Part shown: positions 8,505 to 16,719 of the stretch, piece by piece
Layout: the number at the start of each line of letters is the position of its first letter
Numbering within the stretch: position 1 is the first letter of the stretch
Assembly (NCBI RefSeq): GCF_018128905.1
Contig: NZ_CP063808.1
Location: forward strand, 8,494,001 to 8,558,000
From: Streptomyces sp. A2-16
GTDB lineage: Bacteria; Actinomycetota; Actinomycetes; Streptomycetales; Streptomycetaceae
Reading direction: 5' to 3'
DNA: 64,000 nt
The notes under the pieces: generated by a model
What the model was told of the DNA's origin: nothing
Seen by the model: the letters and a program-made list of their open reading frames with translations, nothing else
The model's database searches: none
Position numbers and translations under genes: made by a program

Positions 8505-10437
8505 CACGCTCAGGAGCGGAGCGAGCGCGGGTGGCCTGCGCCGTCTCCTGCTCGACAACGGCGCGCTGACCGCGCTGATAGTCCTCGTCATCGCCATGTC
8601 GGCGCTGTCCGGCGACTTCCTGACCACCGACAACCTGCTCAACGTCGGCGTCCAGGCGGCCGTGACCGCCATCCTCGCCTTCGGTGTGACCTTCGTGATC
8701 GTCTCGGCGGGCATCGACCTGTCGGTCGGCTCGGTGGCGGCCCTGTCGGCCACCGTGCTCGCCTGGAGCGCGACGCAGCACGGAGTACCGGTCTTCATAG
8801 CGGTGGTGCTCGCCGTCATCACCGGCATCGCGGCCGGTCTCGTCAACGGCTTCCTGATCGCGTACGGCAAGCTCCCGCCGTTCATCGCGACGCTGGCCAT
8901 GCTCTCCGTCGCGCGCGGTCTGTCGCTGGTGATCTCCGAGGGCTCCCCGATCGCCTTCCCCGACTCGGTCTCGCACCTCGGTGACACGCTCGGCGGCTGG
9001 CTGCCGGTGCCCGTCCTCGTCATGATCGTCATGGGGCTGCTCGCGGCCTTCGTGCTGGGACGGACCTACATCGGCCGCTCCATGTACGCGATCGGCGGCA
9101 ACGAGGAGGCGGCCCGCCTCTCCGGACTGCGGGTGAAGAAGCAGAAGCTCGCCATCTACGCCTTCTCCGGTGTCTTCGCGGCCGTCGCGGGTGTCGTGCT
9201 GGCCGCCCGGCTGTCCTCGGCGCAGCCGCAGGCCGCCGACGGCTACGAGCTGGACGCGATCGCCGCGGTCGTCATCGGCGGCGCCTCGCTCGCGGGCGGC
9301 ACCGGCAAGGCGTCGGGGACGCTGATCGGCGCGCTGATCCTGGCGGTGCTGCGCAACGGCCTCAACCTGCTGAACGTGTCCGCGTTCTGGCAGCAGGTCG
9401 TCATCGGTGTCGTCATCGCGCTGGCCGTGCTCCTCGACACCCTGCGCCGCAAGGCGGGGGCGACCCCGGTGGCCGCGGGCGCCGGCGGGCCGGGCGGCAA
9501 GGGGCGCCAGGCGGCGACGTACGGTCTGGCGGCCGTGGTCACCGTGGCGATCGTCGGCGCGACCTCGTTCCTGCACAACGACTCGTCCTCGACGGCGAAT
9601 CCGAAGGTGGGTCTGTCGCTGTCGACCCTCAACAACCCCTTCTTCGTGCAGATCCGGTCGGGCGCCCAGGCCGAGGCGAAGAGGCTGGGCGTGGACCTGA
9701 CCGTCACGGACGCCCAGAACGACGCCTCCCAGCAGGCCAACCAGCTGCAGAACTTCACCAGTTCGAACCTCGGCGCGATCATCGTCAACCCGGTGGACTC
9801 GGACGCGGCGAGCAACTCGGTGAAGGCCGCCGACAAGGCGAAGATCCCGGTCATCGCGGTCGACCGCGGTGTCAACAACGCGAAGACGGACGCCCTGGTG
9901 GCCTCCGACAACATCGCCGGCGGTGAGCTCGCCGCCAAGACCATCGGCGAGAAGCTGGGCGGCAAGGGCAAGATCGTGATCCTGCAGGGCCAGGCCGGTA
10001 CCTCGGCGGCGCGTGAGCGCGCGCAGGGTTTCGCCCAGGGTCTCAAGGACTACCCGGGCATCCAGGTCGTCGCGCAGCAGCCCGCCGACTTCGACCGCAC
10101 CAAGGGCCTCGACGTGATGTCGAACCTGCTCCAGGCCCACCCGGACGTCCAGGGCGTCATCGCCGCCAACGACGAGATGGCGCTCGGCGCGATCAAGGCG
10201 CTGGGTTCCAAGGCCGGCAAGTCGGTCTCGGTCGTCGGCTTCGACGGCACGCCGGACGGCCTGAACGCGGTGAAGGACGGCACGTTGTACGCGTCTGTCG
10301 CACAACAGCCGTCGCAGCTGGGCAAAATCGCGGTGGACAACGCTCTGAAGGCGCTTGAGGGCAAGAACGTCGAGGAGACGATCAAGGTGCCGGTGAAGGT
10401 GGTCACGAAGGAGAACGTGGCCGGGTTCACGGGCTGA
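8494..10437 (+). CDS. Fused ribose permease and sugar-binding protein (RbsC-RbsB)
   Basis: The 647-residue protein joins two normally separate subunits. Residues 1 to about 325 are a BPD_transp_2 permease with eight to ten membrane helices and the RbsC motif GKLPPFIATLAMLSVARGLSLV. After a short linker and one more membrane helix (about 340-360), residues 370-647 are a type I periplasmic binding protein (VGLSLSTLNNPFFVQIRSGA, IIVNPVDSDAA, VAVDRGVNN-type region, VVGFDGTPDGL). No separate rbsB exists in the operon, so the binding protein is tethered to its own permease. The GTG at 8494 has AAGGAGG seven bases upstream, inside rbsA. Confidence 0.93.
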   Translation: MATDTLRSGASAGGLRRLLLDNGALTALIVLVIAMSALSGDFLTTDNLLNVGVQAAVTAILAFGVTFVIVSAGIDLSVGSVAALSATVLAWSATQHGVPVFIAVVLAVITGIAAGLVNGFLIAYGKLPPFIATLAMLSVARGLSLVISEGSPIAFPDSVSHLGDTLGGWLPVPVLVMIVMGLLAAFVLGRTYIGRSMYAIGGNEEAARLSGLRVKKQKLAIYAFSGVFAAVAGVVLAARLSSAQPQAADGYELDAIAAVVIGGASLAGGTGKASGTLIGALILAVLRNGLNLLNVSAFWQQVVIGVVIALAVLLDTLRRKAGATPVAAGAGGPGGKGRQAATYGLAAVVTVAIVGATSFLHNDSSSTANPKVGLSLSTLNNPFFVQIRSGAQAEAKRLGVDLTVTDAQNDASQQANQLQNFTSSNLGAIIVNPVDSDAASNSVKAADKAKIPVIAVDRGVNNAKTDALVASDNIAGGELAAKTIGEKLGGKGKIVILQGQAGTSAARERAQGFAQGLKDYPGIQVVAQQPADFDRTKGLDVMSNLLQAHPDVQGVIAANDEMALGAIKALGSKAGKSVSVVGFDGTPDGLNAVKDGTLYASVAQQPSQLGKIAVDNALKALEGKNVEETIKVPVKVVTKENVAGFTG

Positions 10438-10449
10438 CGACGGCGCACC

Positions 10450-10478
10450 GGGCGGGCGGTCACTGCGACCGCCCGCCC
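10450..10478 (+). terminator. Stem-loop between the permease fusion gene and rbsK
   Basis: A perfect 12-base stem, GGGCGGGCGGTC at 10450-10461 and its complement at 10467-10478, has a 5-base loop. No T-tract follows. It lies in a 67-base gap in an otherwise overlapping operon, so it more likely protects or attenuates the mRNA than ends it. Confidence 0.55.
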
Positions 10479-10504
10479 CGCGTCACTGACTAGGGGAGTC
10501 ATTC

Positions 10505-11407
10505 ATGTACGACTACGACCTTCTGGTCGTAGGGTCGGCCAACGCCGACCTGGTGATCGGCGTGGAGCGGCGGCCGGGGGCCGGCGAGACGGTGCTCGGC
10601 TCGGACCTGGCCGTGCACCCCGGCGGCAAGGGCGCCAACCAGGCGGTGGCGGCGGCCCGGTTGGGCGCCCGTACGGCGTTGCTGGCCCGGGTCGGCGACG
10701 ACGGGCACGGCCGGCTGCTGCTGGACTCGCAGCGGGCGGCCGGCGTCGACACGGTGGGAGTGCTGGTGGGCGGGGCGCCGACGGGGGTCGCGCTGATCAC
10801 CGTCGACCCGTCGGGGGACAACAGCATCGTGGTCTCGCCGGGTGCCAACGGGCGCCTGACGCCGGGGGACGTGCGGGCCGCGGTCAGCCTCTTCCACGCC
10901 TCCCGGGTGGTGTCGACCCAGCTGGAGATCCCGCTGGAGACGGTCCTGGAGGTCGTACGCAATCTGTCGCCGGACAGCCGGTTCGTGCTGAACCCGTCGC
11001 CGCCGCAGCCGTTGCCCACCGAGATCCTCGCGGCCTGCGATCCACTGATCGTCAACGAGCACGAGGCGAAGGTGATCCTCGGGGACGCGTGCGTGAGCGA
11101 CGTGCCGGAGGACTGGGCGCGGCTGCTGCTCGCGAAGGGGCCGCGGTCGGTGGTGGTGACGCTGGGCGCCGAGGGGTCGCTGGTGGCGTCCTCGGCGGGG
11201 GTGACCCGGGTGGCCTCGGTGAAGGTGGACGCCGTGGACACGACGGGTGCCGGTGACGCCTTCACGGCGGCGCTGGCGTTCCGGCTGGGGGCCGGTGCCC
11301 AACTGGCGGAGGCGGCCGCGTACGCGTCCCGGGTCGGGGCGGTCGCGGTGACCCGCAAGGGTGCGCAGGACTCCTTCCCGACGTCGGAGGAGGTCGAGGC
11401 CCTGTGA
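10505..11407 (+). CDS. rbsK: Ribokinase
   Basis: This 300-residue PfkB-family kinase phosphorylates D-ribose to ribose 5-phosphate after uptake. It shows the N-terminal GSANADLV and the PfkB signature 1 region HPGGKGANQAVAAARLG. The C-terminal signature 2 is VDAVDTTGAGDAFTAAL, whose Asp in GAGD is the catalytic base. GGGGAG lies about nine bases before the ATG. The TGA overlaps the rbsD GTG start. Confidence 0.95.
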   Translation: MYDYDLLVVGSANADLVIGVERRPGAGETVLGSDLAVHPGGKGANQAVAAARLGARTALLARVGDDGHGRLLLDSQRAAGVDTVGVLVGGAPTGVALITVDPSGDNSIVVSPGANGRLTPGDVRAAVSLFHASRVVSTQLEIPLETVLEVVRNLSPDSRFVLNPSPPQPLPTEILAACDPLIVNEHEAKVILGDACVSDVPEDWARLLLAKGPRSVVVTLGAEGSLVASSAGVTRVASVKVDAVDTTGAGDAFTAALAFRLGAGAQLAEAAAYASRVGAVAVTRKGAQDSFPTSEEVEAL

Positions 11408-11793
11408 AGAAGGCCGGAATACTGAACCGCCATCTCTCCGGCGCGCTCGCCGAGCTGGGCCACGGGGACGGGGTGCTGGTGTGCGACGCCGGGATGCCGA
11501 TCCCGGACGGGCCGCGCGTGGTCGACCTGGCCTTCCGGGCCGGGGTGCCGTCCTTCGCGGAGGTCCTCGACGGGCTGCTCGCCGAGCTGGTCGTGGAGGG
11601 GGGCACGGCGGCGGAGGAGGTCCGCGACGCCAACCCCGCGACCGCGGAGCTGCTGGACGCCCGGCTGCCCGAACTGCACCTCGTCTCCCACGACAAGCTC
11701 AAGGAGCTGTCGGCGGGCGCCCGGCTGATCGTGCGCACGGGCGAGGCACGGCCGTACGCGAATGTGCTGCTCAGGTGCGGGGTGTTCTTCTGA
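11404..11793 (+). CDS. rbsD: D-ribose pyranase
   Basis: The 129-residue protein matches RbsD along its length: KKAGILNRHLSGALAELGHGD at the start, CDAGMPIPDG with a key Asp, and the C-terminal IVRTGEARPYANVLLRCGV. It interconverts pyranose and furanose forms of ribose so that ribokinase can act. It is the last gene of the rbs operon. Its TGA lies inside the first copy of a 23-base tandem repeat. Confidence 0.95.
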   Translation: MKKAGILNRHLSGALAELGHGDGVLVCDAGMPIPDGPRVVDLAFRAGVPSFAEVLDGLLAELVVEGGTAAEEVRDANPATAELLDARLPELHLVSHDKLKELSAGARLIVRTGEARPYANVLLRCGVFF

Positions 11794-11836
11794 GGTCGGA
11801 GCCTCAAGGTGTCTGAGGTCGGAGCCTCAAGGTGTC
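11791..11836. repeat. 23-base tandem duplication spanning two convergent stop codons
   Basis: TGAGGTCGGAGCCTCAAGG plus TGTC is present twice head-to-tail, at 11791-11813 and 11814-11836. The first copy carries the rbsD stop codon and the second carries the stop of the convergent lipoprotein gene. Each copy includes a GAGGC/GCCTC-like inverted element. It looks like a recent slippage duplication of the intergenic junction. Confidence 0.85.
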
Positions 11837-12723
11837 GGGAAGGCGAGTCGCAGGCCGTACGCCTGCTCGGCGCGCCGCAGTGCCGGTACCAGGGCGGCGC
11901 GCAATGACCGGATCTCCTCGGCGTGTTCCCTGAGGAACCGCTCACGCGCTTCCCGCCGGACCGGTTCGCGTGCGGCCTCGACCGGGCCCATGCAGGTGGC
12001 GTAGGCGCTGCCGAGCGCGCTGTCCACGCGCGCGTAGTCGGCCGCGGGAGCGTTCATCAGGCGGGAGTCGACGAGGGCGAAGAAGGCGTTCTCGTCGCGG
12101 ACCCGGTAGCCCCGCTCCGCGAGACAGCCGGGCAGGTCGTCCAGGGCGCGAGTCGCCTTCGGGGCGCGGCGCGCGGCGGAGAGTTCACCGAACCACGCCC
12201 GCTGCAAGGGCAGGTAGACCTTCCGCACCGCCTGCGCGGCGGCCTCCCCCTCGGCACGGCAGCGGCGGGTCTGCGCGGCGCTGCCCGACCGGGCCGGAGC
12301 GGTGCCGGTGGCCGACGTGGGCGCGGGTGCGGGCGGGGGCACTTCGGTGCCGTGTCCGAACCCGTGGCGGCCGAGGAAGTCGAGGTCGGGAAGTTCGGCG
12401 TACGAGATGAACGCGAGGGGGGCCTCCTCGGGCAGCCGGATGCCCTCGGTCCGTGCGCAGTCGGCGGCGGCGGTGCGCGCCACCTGCTGTCCGAGGACGT
12501 CCAGGCCCTGGGTCCAGCGGCTCTCGGCACCGGTCACCGGGAGCACCATGCGCACCGGGTCCTTCGGCAGGGCGTGGGTGACCCGCGCGGGGGCCGCGGC
12601 CGTCGTCGGCGCGGACGGCGCGCTCGGCCCGTGCCCGGACGAGCCGGCCGCCGTGCCGCACGCGGCGGTGATCAAGACGGTGGCCGCGACGGCCGCGGTG
12701 CGGGCGAGGCTGGTCCGGTTCAC
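11827..12723 (-). CDS. Predicted lipoprotein of unknown function
   Basis: The 298-residue product starts with a lipoprotein signal (hydrophobic stretch ending LITAAC, lipidated Cys near residue 22), followed by an Ala/Ser/Pro/Thr-rich spacer. The mature part is charged and largely helical, with several spaced cysteines. I recognise no catalytic motif or named family. The GTG start at 12723 has GGAAGGA upstream. It lies 62 bases after a gene for another exported protein on the same strand, so the two may be co-transcribed. It is predicted to be on the outer face of the cytoplasmic membrane. Confidence 0.8.
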   Translation of the reverse strand: MNRTSLARTAAVAATVLITAACGTAAGSSGHGPSAPSAPTTAAAPARVTHALPKDPVRMVLPVTGAESRWTQGLDVLGQQVARTAAADCARTEGIRLPEEAPLAFISYAELPDLDFLGRHGFGHGTEVPPPAPAPTSATGTAPARSGSAAQTRRCRAEGEAAAQAVRKVYLPLQRAWFGELSAARRAPKATRALDDLPGCLAERGYRVRDENAFFALVDSRLMNAPAADYARVDSALGSAYATCMGPVEAAREPVRREARERFLREHAEEIRSLRAALVPALRRAEQAYGLRLAFPTP

Positions 12724-12785
12724 GTCCGTCCTTCCGCCGGCCGGGGTGCCGCGAGGACGCGGCACCCCGGGACCGGGAGTCGGGG

Positions 12786-13217
12786 TCAGTGGGTGATGGT
12801 GACGCTGTCGCCGCCCTCGAGGAGGCTGGCCACGCTGAACGGCGTGTTGTCGTTGACGTCGGTGCACAGCCAGTACGTGGAGTCGTTGATGCTGTGGCTG
12901 CCGTCGTAGGCCTGCACGTAGCGCTTGGCGCAGGTGAACCAGGTGCCGTCGGAGCGGCGCAGACGGCCCGCGTAGTAGTCGTAGGTGCGGGACGTGCTGT
13001 TGAACGAGTAGGTCAGGTTGAGGTCGCCGCAGGTGCTGGTGGCGGACTTGTTGCGGACGGTGCCCTGGCTCTCGTACTCGCCGGTGGTCAGCGACGAGGC
13101 CGTGCAGGCCTGCGGGGCCGCGGACGCGGCGGGGGCGAGCACCAGGCCGGTCGCGGCGGAGACGAACACGAGTGCTCCCGCGACGACGGCCCGGTGGCTG
13201 CGTTCTCTGTTCGGCAT
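12786..13217 (-). CDS. Small secreted protein of unknown function
   Basis: The 143-residue product has a Sec-type signal peptide (positive N-terminus, hydrophobic core, cleavage near APAASAAP, residues 1-33). The roughly 110-residue mature domain is rich in Ser, Thr and Tyr and has four cysteines that could form two disulfides. I cannot assign a family. The ATG at 13217 has AGGGGAT upstream and is preferred over an in-frame GTG at 13289 that would precede the signal peptide with unrelated residues. Unusual TTCGAA repeats lie upstream. Confidence 0.8.
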   Translation of the reverse strand: MPNRERSHRAVVAGALVFVSAATGLVLAPAASAAPQACTASSLTTGEYESQGTVRNKSATSTCGDLNLTYSFNSTSRTYDYYAGRLRRSDGTWFTCAKRYVQAYDGSHSINDSTYWLCTDVNDNTPFSVASLLEGGDSVTITH

Positions 13218-13261
13218 GTCTGGATCCCCTGTTCCGGTGGGTGGTGGTGCCGCCGGAAACA

Positions 13262-13317
13262 GTCGCAGCGCGGGCCCCGTTCGAACCACGACCTTCGAAC
13301 AGTCTCGAAAGTCGCAG
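13262..13317 (-). promoter_or_regulatory. TTCGAAC repeats upstream of the secreted-protein gene
   Basis: TTCGAAC occurs at 13280-13286 and 13294-13300, 14 bases apart, and a related CTCGAAA follows at 13304-13310. The block is bracketed by two GTCGCAG copies at 13262-13268 and 13311-13317. It lies 45-100 bases upstream of the 12786-13217 gene, a plausible operator position. The regulator is unknown; the HTH gene next door is one candidate. Confidence 0.35.
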
Positions 13318-13408
13318 GCGGAGCAGCGGAGTTCGTCGCTCCGTCGCGGTGGGTGCGACTGCCGGGGTCGATGAGCCGGACGATGCCTGTGGTGCCGGGC
13401 ACCGTTGA

Positions 13409-14419
13409 CTAAAAGTCGCTCGGCACCGCCGCCCCGGCGCGCTCGGCCGGGGAGGGGCGGCGCAGCATCGCCGCACCGAGCGGGGTGAGGGTGTGCAGAA
13501 CGGTGTTCTGGAGGCGCCGGCTCGTGCTCAGGCCGGCGTCGCGCAGCACTGTGGTGTGATGGGCGGCCGTGGCCGGGGACACCCCCAGGAAGCGGGCCAG
13601 TTCCGAGGTGGTCATGCCGAGGGCCACCGCCCGCAGCGCGGCGGCCCTGGTTCTGCCCAGCAGTGCGGAGAGAGCGGCCTCGGGCATGGCGGGGGCGGGT
13701 GGTCGGGCGCCGTGCACGGGATAGACCAGCACCGGGCGGAGGGTGTCGTCGGCCAGGGCCATCGGCAGCTGCCAGCAGAAGTAGGAGGGGATGAAGCGCA
13801 GTCCGCGTCCTTCGAGATACAGGTCACGGTCCTCGACGTAGTCGACGTGCAGCACGGGCGGCCGCCAGCTCATGGCGGGTGAGAGCCTGGCGAGCAGTCC
13901 GCCGACGCCCACGTCCAGGGTGGAGCGGGCGAGGATGACACGCTCACCGGCAAGCGCCTCGCACATGCGGTCGTGATGGGGGGCGACGACGGCGTCGTGG
14001 TACGCCCGCAGCAGGCGCACCAGTTCGTCCCGGCAGGTGCGTTCCGCGAGTCTGGGTGCCCAGTCGGGGGCGCCGCTGATCCGCTCCAGCAGGTCCATCT
14101 CGTGGGCGACGCGGTCGGGCGGGGTGTCGAGGATCGCCGCCAGCCCGCGCTCCAGTCCGTCGGCGGACTCCTCCGGGGTGAGGAAGTCGGGCAGATAACG
14201 GGCCCTGGGCAGCACCGGGATGAGCAGTCGGCTCACGGCGGTGCCCAGCCGGGTGCCGGAGAGCGTGGCGCGGGTGCTGCGGTGCCAGTCGGCGAAGGCC
14301 CAGCGGCCCTGCGAGGTCTGGAGCCGCTGGAGACTGAAGGTGATCTCCCACAGCGGGTCGGGAGTGCTCGCCACCCGGATGCGGGTCAGGTCATCGGGGG
14401 TGAAGTGGATGCGCAGCAC
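13409..14419 (-). CDS. ArsR-like winged-helix transcriptional regulator
   Basis: The 336-residue protein has a winged helix-turn-helix near its C-terminus (ALGMTTSELARFLGVSPATA and following, about residues 268-300). It is preceded by about 250 residues of mixed alpha/beta sequence (RIHFTPDDLTRIRVASTPDP at the start) typical of a large Streptomyces group with an N-terminal DUF5937-like domain. It probably binds DNA as a dimer; the ligand is unknown. The start is GTG at 14419. The gene lies upstream of the two exported-protein genes on the same strand and could control them. Confidence 0.82.
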   Translation of the reverse strand: MLRIHFTPDDLTRIRVASTPDPLWEITFSLQRLQTSQGRWAFADWHRSTRATLSGTRLGTAVSRLLIPVLPRARYLPDFLTPEESADGLERGLAAILDTPPDRVAHEMDLLERISGAPDWAPRLAERTCRDELVRLLRAYHDAVVAPHHDRMCEALAGERVILARSTLDVGVGGLLARLSPAMSWRPPVLHVDYVEDRDLYLEGRGLRFIPSYFCWQLPMALADDTLRPVLVYPVHGARPPAPAMPEAALSALLGRTRAAALRAVALGMTTSELARFLGVSPATAAHHTTVLRDAGLSTSRRLQNTVLHTLTPLGAAMLRRPSPAERAGAAVPSDF

Positions 14420-14687
14420 GGAACGGTCCCCCAGGATCGTCGGAAGTCGTGCTCGGCAGGGAGCAGCCTGGGGCCTCGGGCGTCACACGGGCAACGTATG
14501 GATTCGGTCGCTTCCCTGTGTCACGACCTGTCGCTGCCTGTCACCGCCGGCTCCGCGAAGTCGGTGCGGAAAAAATTCGGTGAGCCCGTACAACCCTCCC
14601 CCGACCTCGCGGGTCGTACTTGGCATCAGGACTCTTGGAGGGGGATCTGGGGGGATCGCGGGGGTTCTGATGGGGAGGGGAAACCCG
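14420..14687. other. Gap with no gene
   Basis: No coding signal is visible. The region contains an A-rich spot (GCGGAAAAAATTCGG near 14570) that stands out against the GC-rich background. A G-rich run follows at 14635-14680. The promoter of the upstream winged-helix regulator should lie at the left end, within about 100 bases of 14419. Confidence 0.4.
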
Positions 14688-14716
14688 AGGGGGCCCGGTC
14701 ATCGACCGGGCCCCTT
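14688..14716 (-). terminator. Terminator of the DUF993 operon
   Basis: A hairpin with stem GGGGCCCGGTC and its complement spans 14690-14714 with a 3-base loop, extended by an A-T and G-T pair at its base. It sits 18 bases past the stop of the TIM-barrel gene at 14735, so it closes the leftward three-gene operon. Confidence 0.7.
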
Positions 14717-14734
14717 CGAAATGTCCGGCCCGCT

Positions 14735-15568
14735 TCACCCGGTGTGTGCCACGAACCGTTCCGCCGTCTCCGCGAGGACCTCGCGGCCGTCGCGGGCCCA
14801 CAGCGCGTCGTTGAACAGCTCGACCTCGATGGCGCCCGTGTAACCGGCCGCCTCGACGTGGCCCTGCCACTCCCGCATGTCGATCGAGCCGTCGCCGATC
14901 TGGCCGCGACCGGTGAGGACGCCCTCCGGCAGCGGGGTCGTCCAGTCCGCGAGCTGGAAGGTGTGGATACGGCCGCCGGCGCCCGCGCGGGCGATCTGCG
15001 CGGGCGCGTTGTCGTCCCACCAGATGTGGTACGTGTCCACCGTGACGCCGACCTGCTGAGCGGGGAAGCGCTCCGCGAGGTCGAGGGCCTGGGCGAGCGT
15101 GGAGACCACGCAGCGGTCGGAGGCGAACATGGGGTGCAGCGGCTCGATGGCGAGCCTCACCCCGTGCTCCTCTGCGTACGGGCTCAGGACCGCCAGGGCG
15201 TCCGCGATGCGTTCGCGGGCGCCGTGCAGGTCCTTGGAGCCCGCCGGGAGGCCGCCGGAGACCAGCACCAGGGTGTCGGTGCCGAGGGCGGCGGCCTCGT
15301 CGACCGCGCGCCGGTTGTCGTCCAGGGCGGCGGCCCGCTCGTCCGGGTCGATCGCCGTGAAGAACCCGCCACGGCACAGGGTGGTGACCGTCAGGCCCGC
15401 GTCGCGGACCAGCTTGGCCGTCTCCTCGACGCCGTACGACTGGACGGGCTCGCGCCACAGACCGACGTTGCCGATGCCCAGATCGCGGCAGGCGTCGACC
15501 AGTTCCGGCAGGGACAGCTGCTTGACCGTCATCTGGTTGATGGAGAAGCGGGAGAGGTCGCCGGTCAC
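14735..15568 (-). CDS. TIM-barrel sugar isomerase/epimerase
   Basis: The 277-residue protein belongs to the xylose-isomerase-like TIM-barrel superfamily (AP-endonuclease-2 fold; hydroxypyruvate isomerase, inosose and tagatose epimerase relatives). Metal-binding acidic residues are visible in VRLAIEPLHPMFASD, VGVTVDTYHIWWDD and AIEVELFND. The exact substrate cannot be read from sequence. The start is GTG at 15568, whose GTGA overlaps the stop of the DUF993 gene. It is the third gene of an operon with an oxidoreductase and a DUF993 protein, so a sugar or polyol catabolic role is likely. Confidence 0.87.
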   Translation of the reverse strand: MTGDLSRFSINQMTVKQLSLPELVDACRDLGIGNVGLWREPVQSYGVEETAKLVRDAGLTVTTLCRGGFFTAIDPDERAAALDDNRRAVDEAAALGTDTLVLVSGGLPAGSKDLHGARERIADALAVLSPYAEEHGVRLAIEPLHPMFASDRCVVSTLAQALDLAERFPAQQVGVTVDTYHIWWDDNAPAQIARAGAGGRIHTFQLADWTTPLPEGVLTGRGQIGDGSIDMREWQGHVEAAGYTGAIEVELFNDALWARDGREVLAETAERFVAHTG

Positions 15569-16719
15569 TGGTTCACCCCGTACAGGGACAGCAGGTTCTT
15601 CATGCGCTCCTCGGCCAGCTTCGGGTCCGGGAACAGGCCCAGGCCGTCGGCGAGTTCGTAGGCGCGCGCGAAGTGCGGGAGGGAGCGGGCCGACTGGAGC
15701 CCGCCGACCATCGTGAAGTGCGACTGGTGGCCGGACAGCCAGGCGAGGAAGACCACGCCCGTCTTGTAGAAGCGGGTCGGCGCCTGGAAGAGGTGCCGGG
15801 ACAACTCGACCGTGGGGTCGAGGAGTTCGCGGAAGCCCTTGGCGTCCCCGGTGTCCAGCACCCGGACCGCCTCGGCGGCGAGCGGGCCCAGCGGGTCGAA
15901 GATGCCGAGCAGGGCGTGGGAGAAGCCCTGCTCGTCGCCCGCGATCAGCTCGGGGTAGTTGAAGTCGTCGCCGGTGTAGCAGCGCACGCCCTGCGGGAGC
16001 CTGCGGCGGATGTCGATCTCGCGCTGCGCCTCCAGGAGCGAGACCTTGATGCCGTCGACCTTGTCCGGGTGGGCGGCGATGACCTCCAGGAAGGTGTCGG
16101 TCGCCGCGTCCAGGTCGGACGAGCCCCAGTAGCCCTCCAGGGCCGGGTCGAACATCGGGCCCAGCCAGTGCAGGACGACCGGCTCGGCGGCCTGGCGCAG
16201 GAGGTGGCCGTAGACCTCCAGGTAGTCCTCGGGGCCCTTGGCGGCCGCCGCGAGGGCGCGGGAGGCCATCAGGATGGCCCGGGCACCGGACTGCTCGACG
16301 AGGGCGAGCTGCTCCTCGTAGGCGGCCCGGACCTCGTCCAGGGTCGCGGGTCCGGTGAGCTGGTCGGTGCCCACTCCGCAGGCGATGAGGCCGCCGACCG
16401 ACTTGGCCTCGGCGGCGCTGCGCCGGATCAGCTCGGCCGCGCCCGCCCAGTCCAGGCCCATCCCGCGCTGGGCGGTGTCCATCGCCTCGGCGACCCCGAG
16501 GCCGTGCGACCACAGGTGTCGGCGGAAGGCGAGGGTGGCGTCCCAGTCGACGGCGGCCGGGGAGTCCGGCGTGGAGTCGGCGAACGGGTCGGCGACGACA
16601 TGCGCCGCCGAGAAGACCGTACGGGAGGTGAAGGGGGTGCCGGGGGTGGCGGCGAGGGGTTCCTTGCGGGGCTCGTAGGCCCTGAAGCCCCCCTGGAAGT
16701 CGGGGAGTCGGATCGTCAC
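15565..16719 (-). CDS. DUF993 family protein (aldolase-like TIM barrel)
   Basis: The 384-residue product matches DUF993, proteins related to class I aldolases of the dihydrodipicolinate synthase type. Visible segments include GVGTDQL, LHWLGPMFDPALEGYWGS, VDGIKVSLLEA with a candidate Schiff-base Lys, and CYTGDDFNYPELI. The function is not established. The GTG at 16719 overlaps the oxidoreductase stop by four bases, so the three genes are translationally coupled. A longer in-frame start at 16914 would run into the oxidoreductase gene and is rejected. The likely role is aldol-type cleavage of an intermediate made by its neighbours. Confidence 0.87.
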   Translation of the reverse strand: MTIRLPDFQGGFRAYEPRKEPLAATPGTPFTSRTVFSAAHVVADPFADSTPDSPAAVDWDATLAFRRHLWSHGLGVAEAMDTAQRGMGLDWAGAAELIRRSAAEAKSVGGLIACGVGTDQLTGPATLDEVRAAYEEQLALVEQSGARAILMASRALAAAAKGPEDYLEVYGHLLRQAAEPVVLHWLGPMFDPALEGYWGSSDLDAATDTFLEVIAAHPDKVDGIKVSLLEAQREIDIRRRLPQGVRCYTGDDFNYPELIAGDEQGFSHALLGIFDPLGPLAAEAVRVLDTGDAKGFRELLDPTVELSRHLFQAPTRFYKTGVVFLAWLSGHQSHFTMVGGLQSARSLPHFARAYELADGLGLFPDPKLAEERMKNLLSLYGVNQ

